A stretch of DNA of 43,777 nucleotides, taken from an uncultured Eubacterium sp. Its GTDB lineage: Bacteria; Bacillota; Clostridia; Lachnospirales; Lachnospiraceae. How positions within the stretch are numbered: the stretch's first letter is position 1; each line of letters starts with the position of its first letter. The position numbers and the translations under genes are program-made. The notes beneath the pieces were generated by a model. That model did no database searches. It saw nothing but the letters and a program-made list of their open reading frames with translations, and was not told the DNA's origin. This document shows, one piece after another, positions 16,219-23,644 of this stretch. The DNA lies in contig CANRTU010000038.1 of NCBI GenBank assembly GCA_947642745.1, forward strand, positions 1-43,777, in the 5' to 3' direction.

Positions 16219-17563
16219 ATTGTTGCTGATTACGGGAAAGAACGCCTATAAAAGGGAAACGGTAGTCTGGAATACAGCCTTTTCCGGCTGTTTTGCGGAA
16301 TTTGTTCCTTTGCATTCCATGTAATCGTCCCATTTGAGGATGTATACGGTGATTTTTGAAATATCCCGCTGGTAAATGCTTGCTCTTCTGGTCCAGGGAA
16401 GAACCATGGGAATCCAGCTGTTTTCCATCAGCATCCAGAATGGATACCACATAATCCGCCGGGGATGCTCCTTCTGGAAGAACCGGCACAGCGTACAGTT
16501 CATAACCGGTTTTTACGATCTTTTCGATGCCAAAGCCCTGTTCATTTATCTCATGAACGGTGGTTTCGCTGGTTCTGGCGGCGGTTTCTTTCTGTATGTC
16601 CGCTAAATCCAGATGAAAATTCCAGGTTCCCGTCCGCCTGTTCCAGTCGTATTCCGTCCAGGTAACAGTTTCGTTACTATCCGGCAGCGTGCCGCTCATC
16701 TCCTGACCAGTGGTCAGTTCCTGACTGAATTCTGTAAAAGCAAGATCACAGCTGGTATAATCTGATAACCGCAGATCCGGAACGCTGAATCTGGCGATTC
16801 CTTCGAATGTATGATTGTCCTGGAATGTTCCTTCGGCTTCCAGTGCGAGAGGATTACCGTTTTCCAGGGAAAATGTATCCGTCGTGCCGTCTGCCCTGTG
16901 CAGGTCTGCCCGGCAGACAAAGGACAGAGTGGAGTCAGACTGCGCCCTGCGGTCAAATTTCTTTTTGTTTTTCACATGAATGCCCAGATAGACCGCATTG
17001 CTGTCACAGGTCACTTCGTTCAGGGAGACGGTGAGGCCGCCGGATGTTACCTGGTAAGAACATTCTGTCTGGTAAGAACCTTCTTTGTCCGGGGAAGTTT
17101 TGCCAGAAGCGGCGCCATCTGCGGGCCTGGCGTCGTTTTCTGTGCGGTTGTCATTTTTTCCGTCGCTGTCAGTGGTGACAGGCAGCTTTACAGAACTGTC
17201 ACTATAGTTTCCGGGATAGGATACCTGCTGTTCCAGTCTGCTGAAAATATGTCCGATCAGTGGAATCTGCGCCGCAGAAGCGGGATTCTGGACACAATAG
17301 GTCATGGAAAGGACTAATATGGCAGCGGCGGCGCCGCACTTCGCAACAACCGGGTATTTTTTCAGAGTCTTTTGTTCTGGTTTTTTCATGGTTCTGACCT
17401 CCTGATATGCTTCTTCCATTTTTTTGTTTATAATGTCTGATGTGTGTAATGTGGTCTTCATACAGACCGCAATGGATTCGTCAAATGGATCGTGGGCCTG
17501 CTCCATGGCAGCGCCGTCTGGTGTAGCCTCTGTTGTATTACAGGATAATTTTCTGATTGTCAT
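16217..17563 (-). CDS. DUF4179 protein, anti-sigma-like, C-terminus frameshifted
   Basis: A 448-residue membrane protein as read: a cytoplasmic N-terminus (~1-68), one membrane helix (~70-90), then a large extracytoplasmic DUF4179 region. It begins at the ATG overlapping the sigma-factor stop (TAATG), so translation is coupled, and probably acts as the cognate anti-sigma factor. The final ~50 residues (from SKHLPAGYF on) look unnatural. In a neighbouring frame the sequence continues as ASIYQRDISKITVYILKWDDYM and ends at 16246. One extra base near 16383-16390 explains this, so the true stop is probably 16246 in the unmutated gene. The change affects only the distal end, so partial function is possible. 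Confidence 0.82.
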   Translation of the reverse strand: MTIRKLSCNTTEATPDGAAMEQAHDPFDESIAVCMKTTLHTSDIINKKMEEAYQEVRTMKKPEQKTLKKYPVVAKCGAAAAILVLSMTYCVQNPASAAQIPLIGHIFSRLEQQVSYPGNYSDSSVKLPVTTDSDGKNDNRTENDARPADGAASGKTSPDKEGSYQTECSYQVTSGGLTVSLNEVTCDSNAVYLGIHVKNKKKFDRRAQSDSTLSFVCRADLHRADGTTDTFSLENGNPLALEAEGTFQDNHTFEGIARFSVPDLRLSDYTSCDLAFTEFSQELTTGQEMSGTLPDSNETVTWTEYDWNRRTGTWNFHLDLADIQKETAARTSETTVHEINEQGFGIEKIVKTGYELYAVPVLPEGASPADYVVSILDADGKQLDSHGSSLDQKSKHLPAGYFKNHRIHPQMGRLHGMQRNKFRKTAGKGCIPDYRFPFIGVLSRNQQQ

Positions 17564-18078
17564 TAAGCCAGCTCCTCTCTTTGAATCTGTGTGCGCAGCC
17601 GTTCTTTGCCACGGCGGATACGGCTGCGTATGGTACTTTCTTTTATCCCGGTCATATGGCTGATTTCTTTCGTCGTATACTGTTCGCCAAAATACAGCAA
17701 AAAGATGATCCGGTCATTTTTGTGCAGCAGGGAGAGCAGGTTAAAGAAAGCGTTATCTTCCGGGTATGTGTCAAAGTATGCGGCATGCGCCGTATCTGAC
17801 AGGTCGCTGTCTGTCAGCATACGTTTCTTACTATTGTACAGCTGTCTGCAGTTGTTGATCAGGATACGGAGCAGCCATGTTTTGAAAAAAGCAGGATTTT
17901 TCAATCCGCCGATGTGCTCATAGGCATTGAGCGCCGTCTGCTGCATGGCGTCGGCCACATCTTCCGCATCAGTAAAGAATCCAAAAGCAATTTTCTGCAT
18001 GGCCTGTTTCTGGTCTTCCATCAGCTGGATAAAGCTTTCAGCGTCACCCTGCATGGCCTGGTTTACCAGTGCGTTCAT
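17563..18078 (-). CDS. ECF-type RNA polymerase sigma factor
   Basis: A 171-residue sigma-70 family protein of the ECF class. Region 2 (about residues 10-75) includes DAEDVADAMQQTALNAYEHI and WLLRILINNCRQ; region 4 (about 110-165) includes YTTKEISHMTGIKESTIRSRIRRGKERL. AAAGGAAA lies a proper distance before the ATG. It is followed, with a one-base overlap, by the DUF4179 gene, a pairing typical of Clostridia in which the second protein restrains the sigma factor at the membrane until an envelope signal arrives. A plausible self-recognised promoter lies at 18157-18132. Confidence 0.92.
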   Translation of the reverse strand: MNALVNQAMQGDAESFIQLMEDQKQAMQKIAFGFFTDAEDVADAMQQTALNAYEHIGGLKNPAFFKTWLLRILINNCRQLYNSKKRMLTDSDLSDTAHAAYFDTYPEDNAFFNLLSLLHKNDRIIFLLYFGEQYTTKEISHMTGIKESTIRSRIRRGKERLRTQIQREELA

Positions 18079-18131
18079 ATTCAGTTTCCTTTCTGCCGGC
18101 GTATTTTAGTTTTTCGTAATTACATATATTA

Positions 18132-18157
18132 GATGTCCGGGAGACAGCTTTTGTTGC
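18132..18157 (-). promoter_or_regulatory. Possible ECF autoregulatory promoter
   Basis: On the minus strand GCAAC (18157-18153), 17 bases, then CATC (18135-18132). A GCAAC-like -35 and a short -10 about 16-17 bases apart fit ECF promoters in general; assignment to this sigma factor is inferred. Confidence 0.35.
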
Positions 18158-18160
18158 GGA

Positions 18161-18305
18161 AGCGCAAATTTTTTATCTTACAGGAAAGAACATCCTGTAA
18201 GATAAAAGCCCTCCGGGCAGGATCGCCCTGCGTCGGAGAGGAACATGCTGCCAGAGTCAGCCCGCCGCAGGCGTAGTGTCCGGCAAAGCCGGATGTATGT
18301 ATTTA
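18161..18305 (+). repeat. Second full copy of the structured intergenic repeat
   Basis: A 15-bp perfect stem, TTTTATCTTACAGGA with TCCTGTAAGATAAAA, is followed by GCCCTCCGGGC, the long stem CTGCGTCGG/CCGCCGCAG and a TCCGGC-AAA-GCCGGA hairpin. Against the 16.1-kb copy, the first stem shows a compensatory change (C-G here, T-A there), indicating selection on structure. It lies upstream of the sigma factor gene in the same orientation as the 16.1-kb copy. The rest of the gap to 18436 holds a small hairpin GGTGCGC/GCGCACC (18382-18401) and AT-rich DNA. Confidence 0.75.
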
Positions 18306-18436
18306 TTATAGAAAAATGATATTGTAAATGAAAGCGGATTTCTTCTGGGAGGATCGTCATGGAGCAGAGTAAAAACGGTCCGGTGCGCATTCTGGCGCAC
18401 CCGGAAAAAAATATATATAATTATCTCCTATATATC

Positions 18437-18468
18437 TTGACAATTAATATTATACAATATATAATATT
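18437..18468 (+). promoter_or_regulatory. PadR promoter with inverted-repeat operator
   Basis: TTGACA (18437-18442), 17 bp, TATAAT (18460-18465): perfect consensus. A 9-bp inverted repeat, AATATTATA (18446-18454) and TATAATATT (18460-18468) with a 5-bp centre, covers the spacer and -10, where a bound PadR protein would block polymerase. Confidence 0.8.
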
Positions 18469-18510
18469 AAAAAATCAAATATATATAAAATATCAGAAAG
18501 GGGGATTTGC

Positions 18511-18849
18511 ATGATATTTCCACTAAATCCGGTTTTAATGGAACTGCTGGTCCTGTCGCTGATATACCGGGAAGACAGTTATGGATACCAGATCAGCCAG
18601 CAGCTGAAACAGGTTTCAAACCTGAAGGATTCCACGCTCTATCCGGTGTTGCGCCGGCTGGCTGAGAATGGCTATGTCAGCGTCTATGACAGGCAGTTTC
18701 AGGGAAGAAACAGAAAATATTATCAGATTACAGCGGCCGGTAAGGAACAGCAGAAGATGCTGGCACAGGAATGGGAGGAATATGACGCTTCCATCCGGAA
18801 GCTGATTACATGCGACGGACAGACAACAGGAGGTGGAGCTGATGAATAA
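18511..18849 (+). CDS. PadR family transcriptional regulator
   Basis: A 112-residue winged-helix protein of the short PadR class. It has DSYGYQISQQLKQ, the recognition segment STLYPVLRRLAENGYV and the wing GRNRKYYQITAAGKEQ, then a short dimerisation helix. AAAGGGGG precedes the ATG. The gene overlaps DUF1700 by 8 bp and heads a PadR-DUF1700-DUF4097 operon, a common Firmicutes trio thought to sense and answer membrane or cell-wall stress. A 23-bp inverted repeat over its own -10 implies autorepression. Confidence 0.92.
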   Translation: MIFPLNPVLMELLVLSLIYREDSYGYQISQQLKQVSNLKDSTLYPVLRRLAENGYVSVYDRQFQGRNRKYYQITAAGKEQQKMLAQEWEEYDASIRKLITCDGQTTGGGADE

Positions 18850-19432
18850 GCAGGAATATATGGAACAGTTAAAGAAACGGCTGAAACGTCTCCCGGGGGA
18901 GGACTTTGAGCGGGCAGTGGAGTATTTTGAAGAATATTTTGCGGAAGCGGGTGTGGAAAACGAGGCAAAAGCCATTGAGGACCTGGGCCCGGTAAAGGAA
19001 GCCGCAGATCAGATTATTATGGATATGGCGATGGATTATTCAAAGGAGCCGGTGCTGGATGTGAAATCAGGATTTCACGGCCTGTGGGTGCTGTTTCTGG
19101 CTCTTTGCGCCGCACCCCTGGCGCTGCCGCTACTGCTTGTGGGAGTGGTGCTGGTGTTTACTGCCATTATTATAGTAGCGACTGTTCTGTTTGCCCTGCT
19201 GCTTGTTGCGGCATGCGGCGTACTGACAGGACCTCTTACATTTGTAGCCGGACTGACGGTGATACACAGAAGCATTCCGGTATTTATTACCTGTACCGGT
19301 ATCGGTCTGCTGTTTACAGGAGCCGGTACGGCCATAACATACGGAATGTACCAGTTATGTAAAAGATTTCTGGGCTGGTCCATGCAGGGGCTGGCCGGAA
19401 TGATCCAAAGAGGGGGAAAGAAACATGCGTAA
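18842..19432 (+). CDS. DUF1700/HAAS domain membrane protein
   Basis: A 196-residue protein. Residues ~1-65 form the HAAS-type helical domain (KQEYMEQLKKRLKRLP... FEEYFAEAG ... DLGPVKEAADQI), followed by about four hydrophobic segments rich in Val, Leu, Ala and Gly. AGGAGG at 18828-18833 selects the ATG at 18842 rather than GTG 18833. The gene overlaps PadR upstream and the DUF4097 gene downstream by 8 bp each. HAAS domains are proposed to be signalling modules working with PadR regulators; the biochemical action is unknown. Confidence 0.88.
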   Translation: MNKQEYMEQLKKRLKRLPGEDFERAVEYFEEYFAEAGVENEAKAIEDLGPVKEAADQIIMDMAMDYSKEPVLDVKSGFHGLWVLFLALCAAPLALPLLLVGVVLVFTAIIIVATVLFALLLVAACGVLTGPLTFVAGLTVIHRSIPVFITCTGIGLLFTGAGTAITYGMYQLCKRFLGWSMQGLAGMIQRGGKKHA

Positions 19433-20555
19433 AGTGAAGCCGTTTTCAGATACATCAGATTTTAATAAACCGGACAGTTTTCATGTGAGAAAACGTACGG
19501 ACAGGAAAAAATTTCTCAAAGGGTGCGGGATTATGGCGCTGGCCGGTCTGGTACTGGGAATCAGCGGTGTGGCCATGGGCGGGGTCGTTACCGGCGTCCG
19601 TCTGGACAGACATGGATTTCAGGTATCTTCTCCCGCATTACAGGGCAGCGGATGGGAAGCGGAGACAGAGAAAATACTGGAGCCTTTTGACAGTATTGAG
19701 ATTTCCCTTAATCTGTCACAGATCCGGATCGAAACCTGGGACTCTCCGGAATATGCCATTACTTACTGTGCGGATAAGGAGCAGGGATTCCGGTATGAAG
19801 TAAATGGCAGGAAGCTGGTTGTGACCGGAAAAGGGAGTTCTTATTCCGGAAATGAATTTTCCCTGTTTTCTTTTGGCTATCATTTTATGGATCAGGGCAA
19901 AGATTTAAAAGCGGTTGTATATCTTCCGGAGGATGCGCAGCTGGATACGGTATCTGTCACCAGCGGGACAGCGGATATCTTCTGCCAGAATGCGCAGACT
20001 GGAAATATAAATATATCGTCCGGGGCTGGCGATGTAACCATACAGGATGTACAGGCAGGGACAATACAATTATCCCTGGACGCCGGTTCTGTGGCACTGG
20101 AACGGACAACGGCGGCAAATGGTACGGTAAAATGCGCATTTGGGAATGTTGCGATGAGCGGCGTGACCCTGGCGGAAGATCTGGAAGTGGATATGAACAG
20201 CGGACACCTTAGTATGAAAAATACCAGTATGCGGGATTTTGTACTGGATCATGCTTATGGCGGCTTTACCGGCGGGGGAATCACAGTGCGGAATGCGAAA
20301 GCGTATATGTCAGCGGGAGACTGTGAACTGGCGGATGTGTCGTTTCAGAACTGGGAAATGAAGCAGAAATTTGGGGATGTGAAGTTACAGCTGGCAGATC
20401 CGTCATCCGGTTATGAATATGATCTGGATGCGGATTTTGGGGATATTACATTAAATGGAAAAGATATGGGAAATAATTACCGCACGCCGTCCGGACAGAA
20501 AGGCGGACTGATAAAAATAGAAAGTTCGGCTGGCGATATTGAGCTGGAGGAATAG
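19425..20555 (+). CDS. DUF4097 (adhesin-like beta-solenoid) membrane protein
   Basis: A 376-residue protein with a charged cytoplasmic start, one membrane helix (~34-55, IMALAGLVLGISGVAMGG) and an extracellular DUF4097 domain. The latter has many short repeats of the form GDVTI, GNVAM, GHLSM, GDCEL, GDVKL and GDITL, expected to form a right-handed beta solenoid. It is the last gene of the PadR operon, overlapping DUF1700 by 8 bp, and is followed by a strong terminator. Such proteins probably act as envelope sensors or scaffolds; no enzyme motif is present. Confidence 0.88.
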   Translation: MRKVKPFSDTSDFNKPDSFHVRKRTDRKKFLKGCGIMALAGLVLGISGVAMGGVVTGVRLDRHGFQVSSPALQGSGWEAETEKILEPFDSIEISLNLSQIRIETWDSPEYAITYCADKEQGFRYEVNGRKLVVTGKGSSYSGNEFSLFSFGYHFMDQGKDLKAVVYLPEDAQLDTVSVTSGTADIFCQNAQTGNINISSGAGDVTIQDVQAGTIQLSLDAGSVALERTTAANGTVKCAFGNVAMSGVTLAEDLEVDMNSGHLSMKNTSMRDFVLDHAYGGFTGGGITVRNAKAYMSAGDCELADVSFQNWEMKQKFGDVKLQLADPSSGYEYDLDADFGDITLNGKDMGNNYRTPSGQKGGLIKIESSAGDIELEE

Positions 20556-20587
20556 CCGGATCATGGAATTTTAACGGGATATCACTC

Positions 20588-20623
20588 AAAGACGTATGGT
20601 ACGATGATACCATGCGTCTTTTT
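20588..20623 (+). terminator. Intrinsic terminator of the PadR operon
   Basis: AAAGACGTATGGTA, loop CGATGA, then TACCATGCGTCTTT pair over 14 positions with one G-U, followed by further T residues. Confidence 0.85.
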
Positions 20624-20650
20624 GCGTTGTTTAGAATTTTGTGGTATACT
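20622..20650 (+). promoter_or_regulatory. Promoter of the nicotinamidase-like gene
   Basis: TTGCGT (20622-20627), 17 bp, TATACT (20645-20650) with an extended -10 TGG just before it. The start of transcription falls about 85 bp before the ATG. Confidence 0.55.
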
Positions 20651-20742
20651 ATTGTGGAACAGTACAGTTTCCGGCATGACAGATTTCCATACAGTTTTAC
20701 CATTTCTGCCGGAAAACAGCTAAGAAAAAATCAGGAGGAAAT

Positions 20743-21285
20743 ATGTCAGAAAAAATTTTAATCATTATAGACATGCAGAATGATTTTATCGACGGATCAT
20801 TAGGAACAAAGGAAGCAGCCGCAATTGTGTCCAGGACAGCGGAAAAAATCCGGAAGTTTTCCGGCAGGATTTTCGTTACCCTGGACACCCATGGAACGGA
20901 TTATCTGCAGACACAGGAGGGCAGAAAACTGCCAGTGGAGCACTGTATCAAAGGAACAGAGGGCTGGCGCTTAAATAAAGAAATAGAACAGGCGCTGGAA
21001 GGAAAAAACTATAAACAGATTGAAAAACTGACGTTCGGATCTGTTGCCCTGGCGGAAGAAATCAGCCATATCCATGCCGGGGAAACGGTGGAGGCGGAGC
21101 TGGCCGGGCTTTGTACGGATATCTGTGTCGTATCCAATGCCCTGCTTTTAAAAGCCTTCGCTCCGGGGATGCGGATCTGTGTGGATGCGGGCTGCTGCGC
21201 CGGCGTGACGCCCCGGTCCCATCAGGCGGCGCTGGAAACGATGAGGATGTGCCAGATAGAAATTACCGGGGAAGACGGGGCATAA
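20743..21285 (+). CDS. Isochorismatase-family cysteine hydrolase, nicotinamidase-like
   Basis: A 180-residue hydrolase with the Asp-Lys-Cys triad of the family: Asp10 in IIIDMQNDF, Lys95 in IEKLTFGS and Cys128 in TDICVVSNAL. The length fits small nicotinamidase-like enzymes, which turn nicotinamide into nicotinate for NAD recycling, though other amide substrates cannot be ruled out. AGGAGGAA precedes the ATG. The NUDIX hydrolase 24 bp downstream resembles ADP-ribose pyrophosphatases, so the two may form a NAD(+)/ADP-ribose salvage unit. Confidence 0.88.
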   Translation: MSEKILIIIDMQNDFIDGSLGTKEAAAIVSRTAEKIRKFSGRIFVTLDTHGTDYLQTQEGRKLPVEHCIKGTEGWRLNKEIEQALEGKNYKQIEKLTFGSVALAEEISHIHAGETVEAELAGLCTDICVVSNALLLKAFAPGMRICVDAGCCAGVTPRSHQAALETMRMCQIEITGEDGA

Positions 21286-21309
21286 TATGAGAAAACGGAG
21301 GAAGATCAG

Positions 21310-21915
21310 ATGAAGAAAATGCACGGCATTCACAAACTGACAGATAATTCATTTCTGAATCTGTACCAGATTGATGCGATTGATACAAAGGGCAGGGATT
21401 TTGCTTACTACTTCGCTTCCAGAAATGATGAGGCGGACATCAGAATACGGACCAGATCTTTAAGACCGGAAGGAATTGTGATTTACGGGATCACAGAGGA
21501 GGAGGCGCCAAGGCTTGTATTAATCCGCCAGTACCGCTATCCGCTGGACGCATTTATTTATGAGCTGCCAGCCGGCCTGGTGGACGGGGATGAAACGCCA
21601 GGCCAGGCGGCGGCACGGGAGATGAAAGAAGAGACCGGGCTGGATTTTGTGGAATATACCGGAGGAAAAGAGCTGTACCGCCGGCCATTTTTTATGGGAC
21701 CCGGTTTTACAGACGAAGCCGGAGCAGCGGTTTTTGGAACCGTCAGCGGTACAATAACAGAAGCGTATGCGGAAGCGTCTGAGGAGATAGAGGTAGTGCT
21801 GGCGGATAAGGCGCTTGTGGAGCGGATTCTGGAGACGGAGCGGGTTTCTTTGCGGGGCGCTTATCTGATGATGCATTTTCTTCATGCCGGAGAGCCTTTT
21901 GCGTTTTTGCGGTGA
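21310..21915 (+). CDS. NUDIX hydrolase, ADP-ribose pyrophosphatase type
   Basis: A 201-residue enzyme with a complete Nudix box at residues 89-111 (G-x5-E-x7-REMKEETGL), preceded by the ADP-ribose pyrophosphatase-type PLDAFIYELPAGLV. Members cleave ADP-ribose or related nucleoside diphosphates with Mg. GGAGGAAG lies before the ATG at 21310. It follows the nicotinamidase-like gene closely. The substrate is inferred from family resemblance. Confidence 0.9.
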   Translation: MKKMHGIHKLTDNSFLNLYQIDAIDTKGRDFAYYFASRNDEADIRIRTRSLRPEGIVIYGITEEEAPRLVLIRQYRYPLDAFIYELPAGLVDGDETPGQAAAREMKEETGLDFVEYTGGKELYRRPFFMGPGFTDEAGAAVFGTVSGTITEAYAEASEEIEVVLADKALVERILETERVSLRGAYLMMHFLHAGEPFAFLR

Positions 21916-21922
21916 CCGTACA

Positions 21923-21978
21923 TTGTATCAGGACAGTTTCAAAGGTATCATAGAATGCTGACGATAATACAGCTGTAT
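21923..21978 (+). promoter_or_regulatory. Promoter and palindrome before the Panacea gene
   Basis: TTGTAT (21923-21928), 17 bp, TATCAT (21946-21951) is a moderate promoter. A perfect 12-bp palindrome, ATACAGCTGTAT (21967-21978), sits between it and the ribosome binding site and could be an autoregulatory site, as toxin-antitoxin operons often have. Confidence 0.4.
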
Positions 21979-21989
21979 GAGAGGATGTG

Positions 21990-22640
21990 ATGGATGTGGA
22001 AGATGTAATGGATGTGGCGCTTTATATATATAATGAATGTTTCAGAAAAAAATACCGCAGTCCGGATGAAATGAAACTGCATAAGCTTTTGTATTTTGCG
22101 CAGAGGGAATCGCTGGTACGACACGATCAGCCGTTGTTTGCGGAAGAATTTGAAGGATGGAAATACGGGCCGGTCTGTGTGTCCGTGCGCAGGCAGTATC
22201 ACAGCCGTCAGTTTGAGGATGAAAAAAAATATACGGATATCGCACAAAAACTGTCAGCGGAAAGCAGGGACATTATACATTCGGTCCTGAAAGTATATGG
22301 AGAGAAAGAGTCCTGGAGCCTGAGCGATATTACCCATGGGGAATATTCCTGGAAACAGAGCCGGACCGGAATCAGGGATGGGGAAAATGGCAGCAACAGG
22401 ATGCTTTTGGATGATATCCGTATCGACGCCGCACGAATCCGTGAAAGACGAAACAGACTAAAGAAAGCAGACAAAGCCGGCGCTTTATTTAACAGTGCCT
22501 CATATGTTCCGGTGATTCATGAGGAGGATTTGTCCGCAGCTACGGGAGAATGTGTAGATGTTGCGGAACAGATAAAGAAAATCTGTAATAAGCTGGTGAG
22601 GCGGGCTAAAGATGAAAAAGCAGATGAAAAAGCAGAATAA
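21990..22640 (+). CDS. Panacea-domain protein, candidate antitoxin (PanA-like)
   Basis: A 216-residue protein with a Panacea (DUF4065, SocA-like) domain in roughly its first 115 residues: DVALYIYNECF, MKLHKLLYFAQRESL, LFAEEFEGWKYGPV and the later WSLSDITHGEYSWKQSR. The C-terminal ~100 residues are polar and end in a charged tail. ATG 21990 is preferred to GTG 21987 by spacing from GAGAGG. The next gene begins 28 bp before this one ends, as in toxin-antitoxin pairs. Panacea domains are known as versatile antitoxin domains that neutralise unrelated toxins in two-gene PanAT operons, so this is probably the antitoxin for the GNAT-like protein downstream. Confidence 0.82.
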   Translation: MDVEDVMDVALYIYNECFRKKYRSPDEMKLHKLLYFAQRESLVRHDQPLFAEEFEGWKYGPVCVSVRRQYHSRQFEDEKKYTDIAQKLSAESRDIIHSVLKVYGEKESWSLSDITHGEYSWKQSRTGIRDGENGSNRMLLDDIRIDAARIRERRNRLKKADKAGALFNSASYVPVIHEEDLSAATGECVDVAEQIKKICNKLVRRAKDEKADEKAE

Positions 22641-23322
22641 CAGTCATAAACAAAAGGAGCTGGAGCAGCTGCAGAATGGATTATCCATAGAGAGACTGAC
22701 GGATAATATAGATAATAAGCGTTGTATCAGAAGTTTTTCTAACAGCAGGAATGACAATCTGGAGGAATATCTTAAAAGGGCAGCCTGGGGTGAGGACAAG
22801 GAACGAAAGACAGCTGTTTATCTTATTAAATATGAAGGGGAGATTGTCTGTTATTTTGCGCTCAGATGCGGAATGCTGCTCAGAAATGGAAAGAAAAAAT
22901 CTGGTGAGATGACAGAGCCGGAACTGGATCAGAATCATATCTGTGTAAACGCCACAGTACCAGCCATGGAGATAGCGCATTTTTGTATGAACGAACGGTG
23001 GACGCAAAAGTATGAAGTGGCAAAAGGAATCGGGAGTATTATATTTTACAGATATATTCTGCCGCTGATTTATCAGTCAGGCAGATACGCAGGCTGTAAA
23101 TATGTGTATTTATATGCGGCAGATGAAACTGAAGATGAGACACTTGTAAAATACTATGAAAGTCTGTTTTTTAAAAAAATATCTGACGTAGATTACTATC
23201 ATGTGTTTCCCCGGTATGATATGCGCTGTGTATTAATGTTTGCGGCTCTGGATGTGTATAAAAAAATTGACGTTTCTTATGTGAAAGATTTGTGGCTGTC
23301 AGCATATGAGTCTGGTTCGTGA
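22612..23322 (+). CDS. GNAT-like protein, candidate PanAT toxin
   Basis: A 236-residue protein with a GNAT-like layout: a basic N-terminus, strands around AVYLIKYEGEIVCYFALRCG, a strand at AMEIAHFCMN, an acetyl-CoA-loop-like AKGIGSIIFYRYILPLI, then YVYLYAADETED and LVKYYESLFFKKI, the usual C-terminal strand and helix. The classical Q/R-x-x-G-x-G/A loop is only partly kept (KGIG). GAGGCGGG precedes ATG 22612; ATG 22624 is an alternative. It overlaps the Panacea gene and has no other partner. GNAT toxins such as TacT and AtaT acetylate aminoacyl-tRNA; whether this one does so is unknown. Confidence 0.75.
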   Translation: MKKQMKKQNNSHKQKELEQLQNGLSIERLTDNIDNKRCIRSFSNSRNDNLEEYLKRAAWGEDKERKTAVYLIKYEGEIVCYFALRCGMLLRNGKKKSGEMTEPELDQNHICVNATVPAMEIAHFCMNERWTQKYEVAKGIGSIIFYRYILPLIYQSGRYAGCKYVYLYAADETEDETLVKYYESLFFKKISDVDYYHVFPRYDMRCVLMFAALDVYKKIDVSYVKDLWLSAYESGS

Positions 23323-23377
23323 TGAAAGAGGCCGGGGTGATACAGCAGGGATCGCAGGAATGATTTTAAGACCGGTC

Positions 23378-23538
23378 CCTGGAGCGTGTATGAAAAATGC
23401 TTTCTGACAGATGTACCCAAAGGGTATGATGCATCGTGCTCTCCCGGGTATAACAGGCTATGTAACCTGAATCTGGTGTAAATATCATACGAACTGGGGA
23501 ATTCAGATGACGGAAATGAATTTTCAGACACGCTCTGG
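23378..23538. mobile_element. Long, diverged MITE-like element
   Basis: The left end (GAGCGTGTATGAAAAATGCTTTCTG) and right end (GAATTTTCAGACACGCTCTGG) are diverged versions of the perfect terminal repeats of the 93-bp element at 43135, but the interior is longer and mostly different (total about 161 bp). It lies between the GNAT-like gene and the glnS promoter and encodes no protein. Confidence 0.65.
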
Positions 23539-23564
23539 GTCAGTATGATTTTGGAATAAGTTTA

Positions 23565-23593
23565 TTGACGCAAATTAACAGCTGTGTTATTCT
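23565..23593 (+). promoter_or_regulatory. glnS promoter
   Basis: TTGACG (23565-23570), 17 bp, TATTCT (23588-23593) with an extended -10 TGT directly before it. Confidence 0.65.
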
Positions 23594-23644
23594 GTAAGTC
23601 AGAGAGCGCAGCTGTTTTGTGCTGCCATGCAGGAGGACATACAG

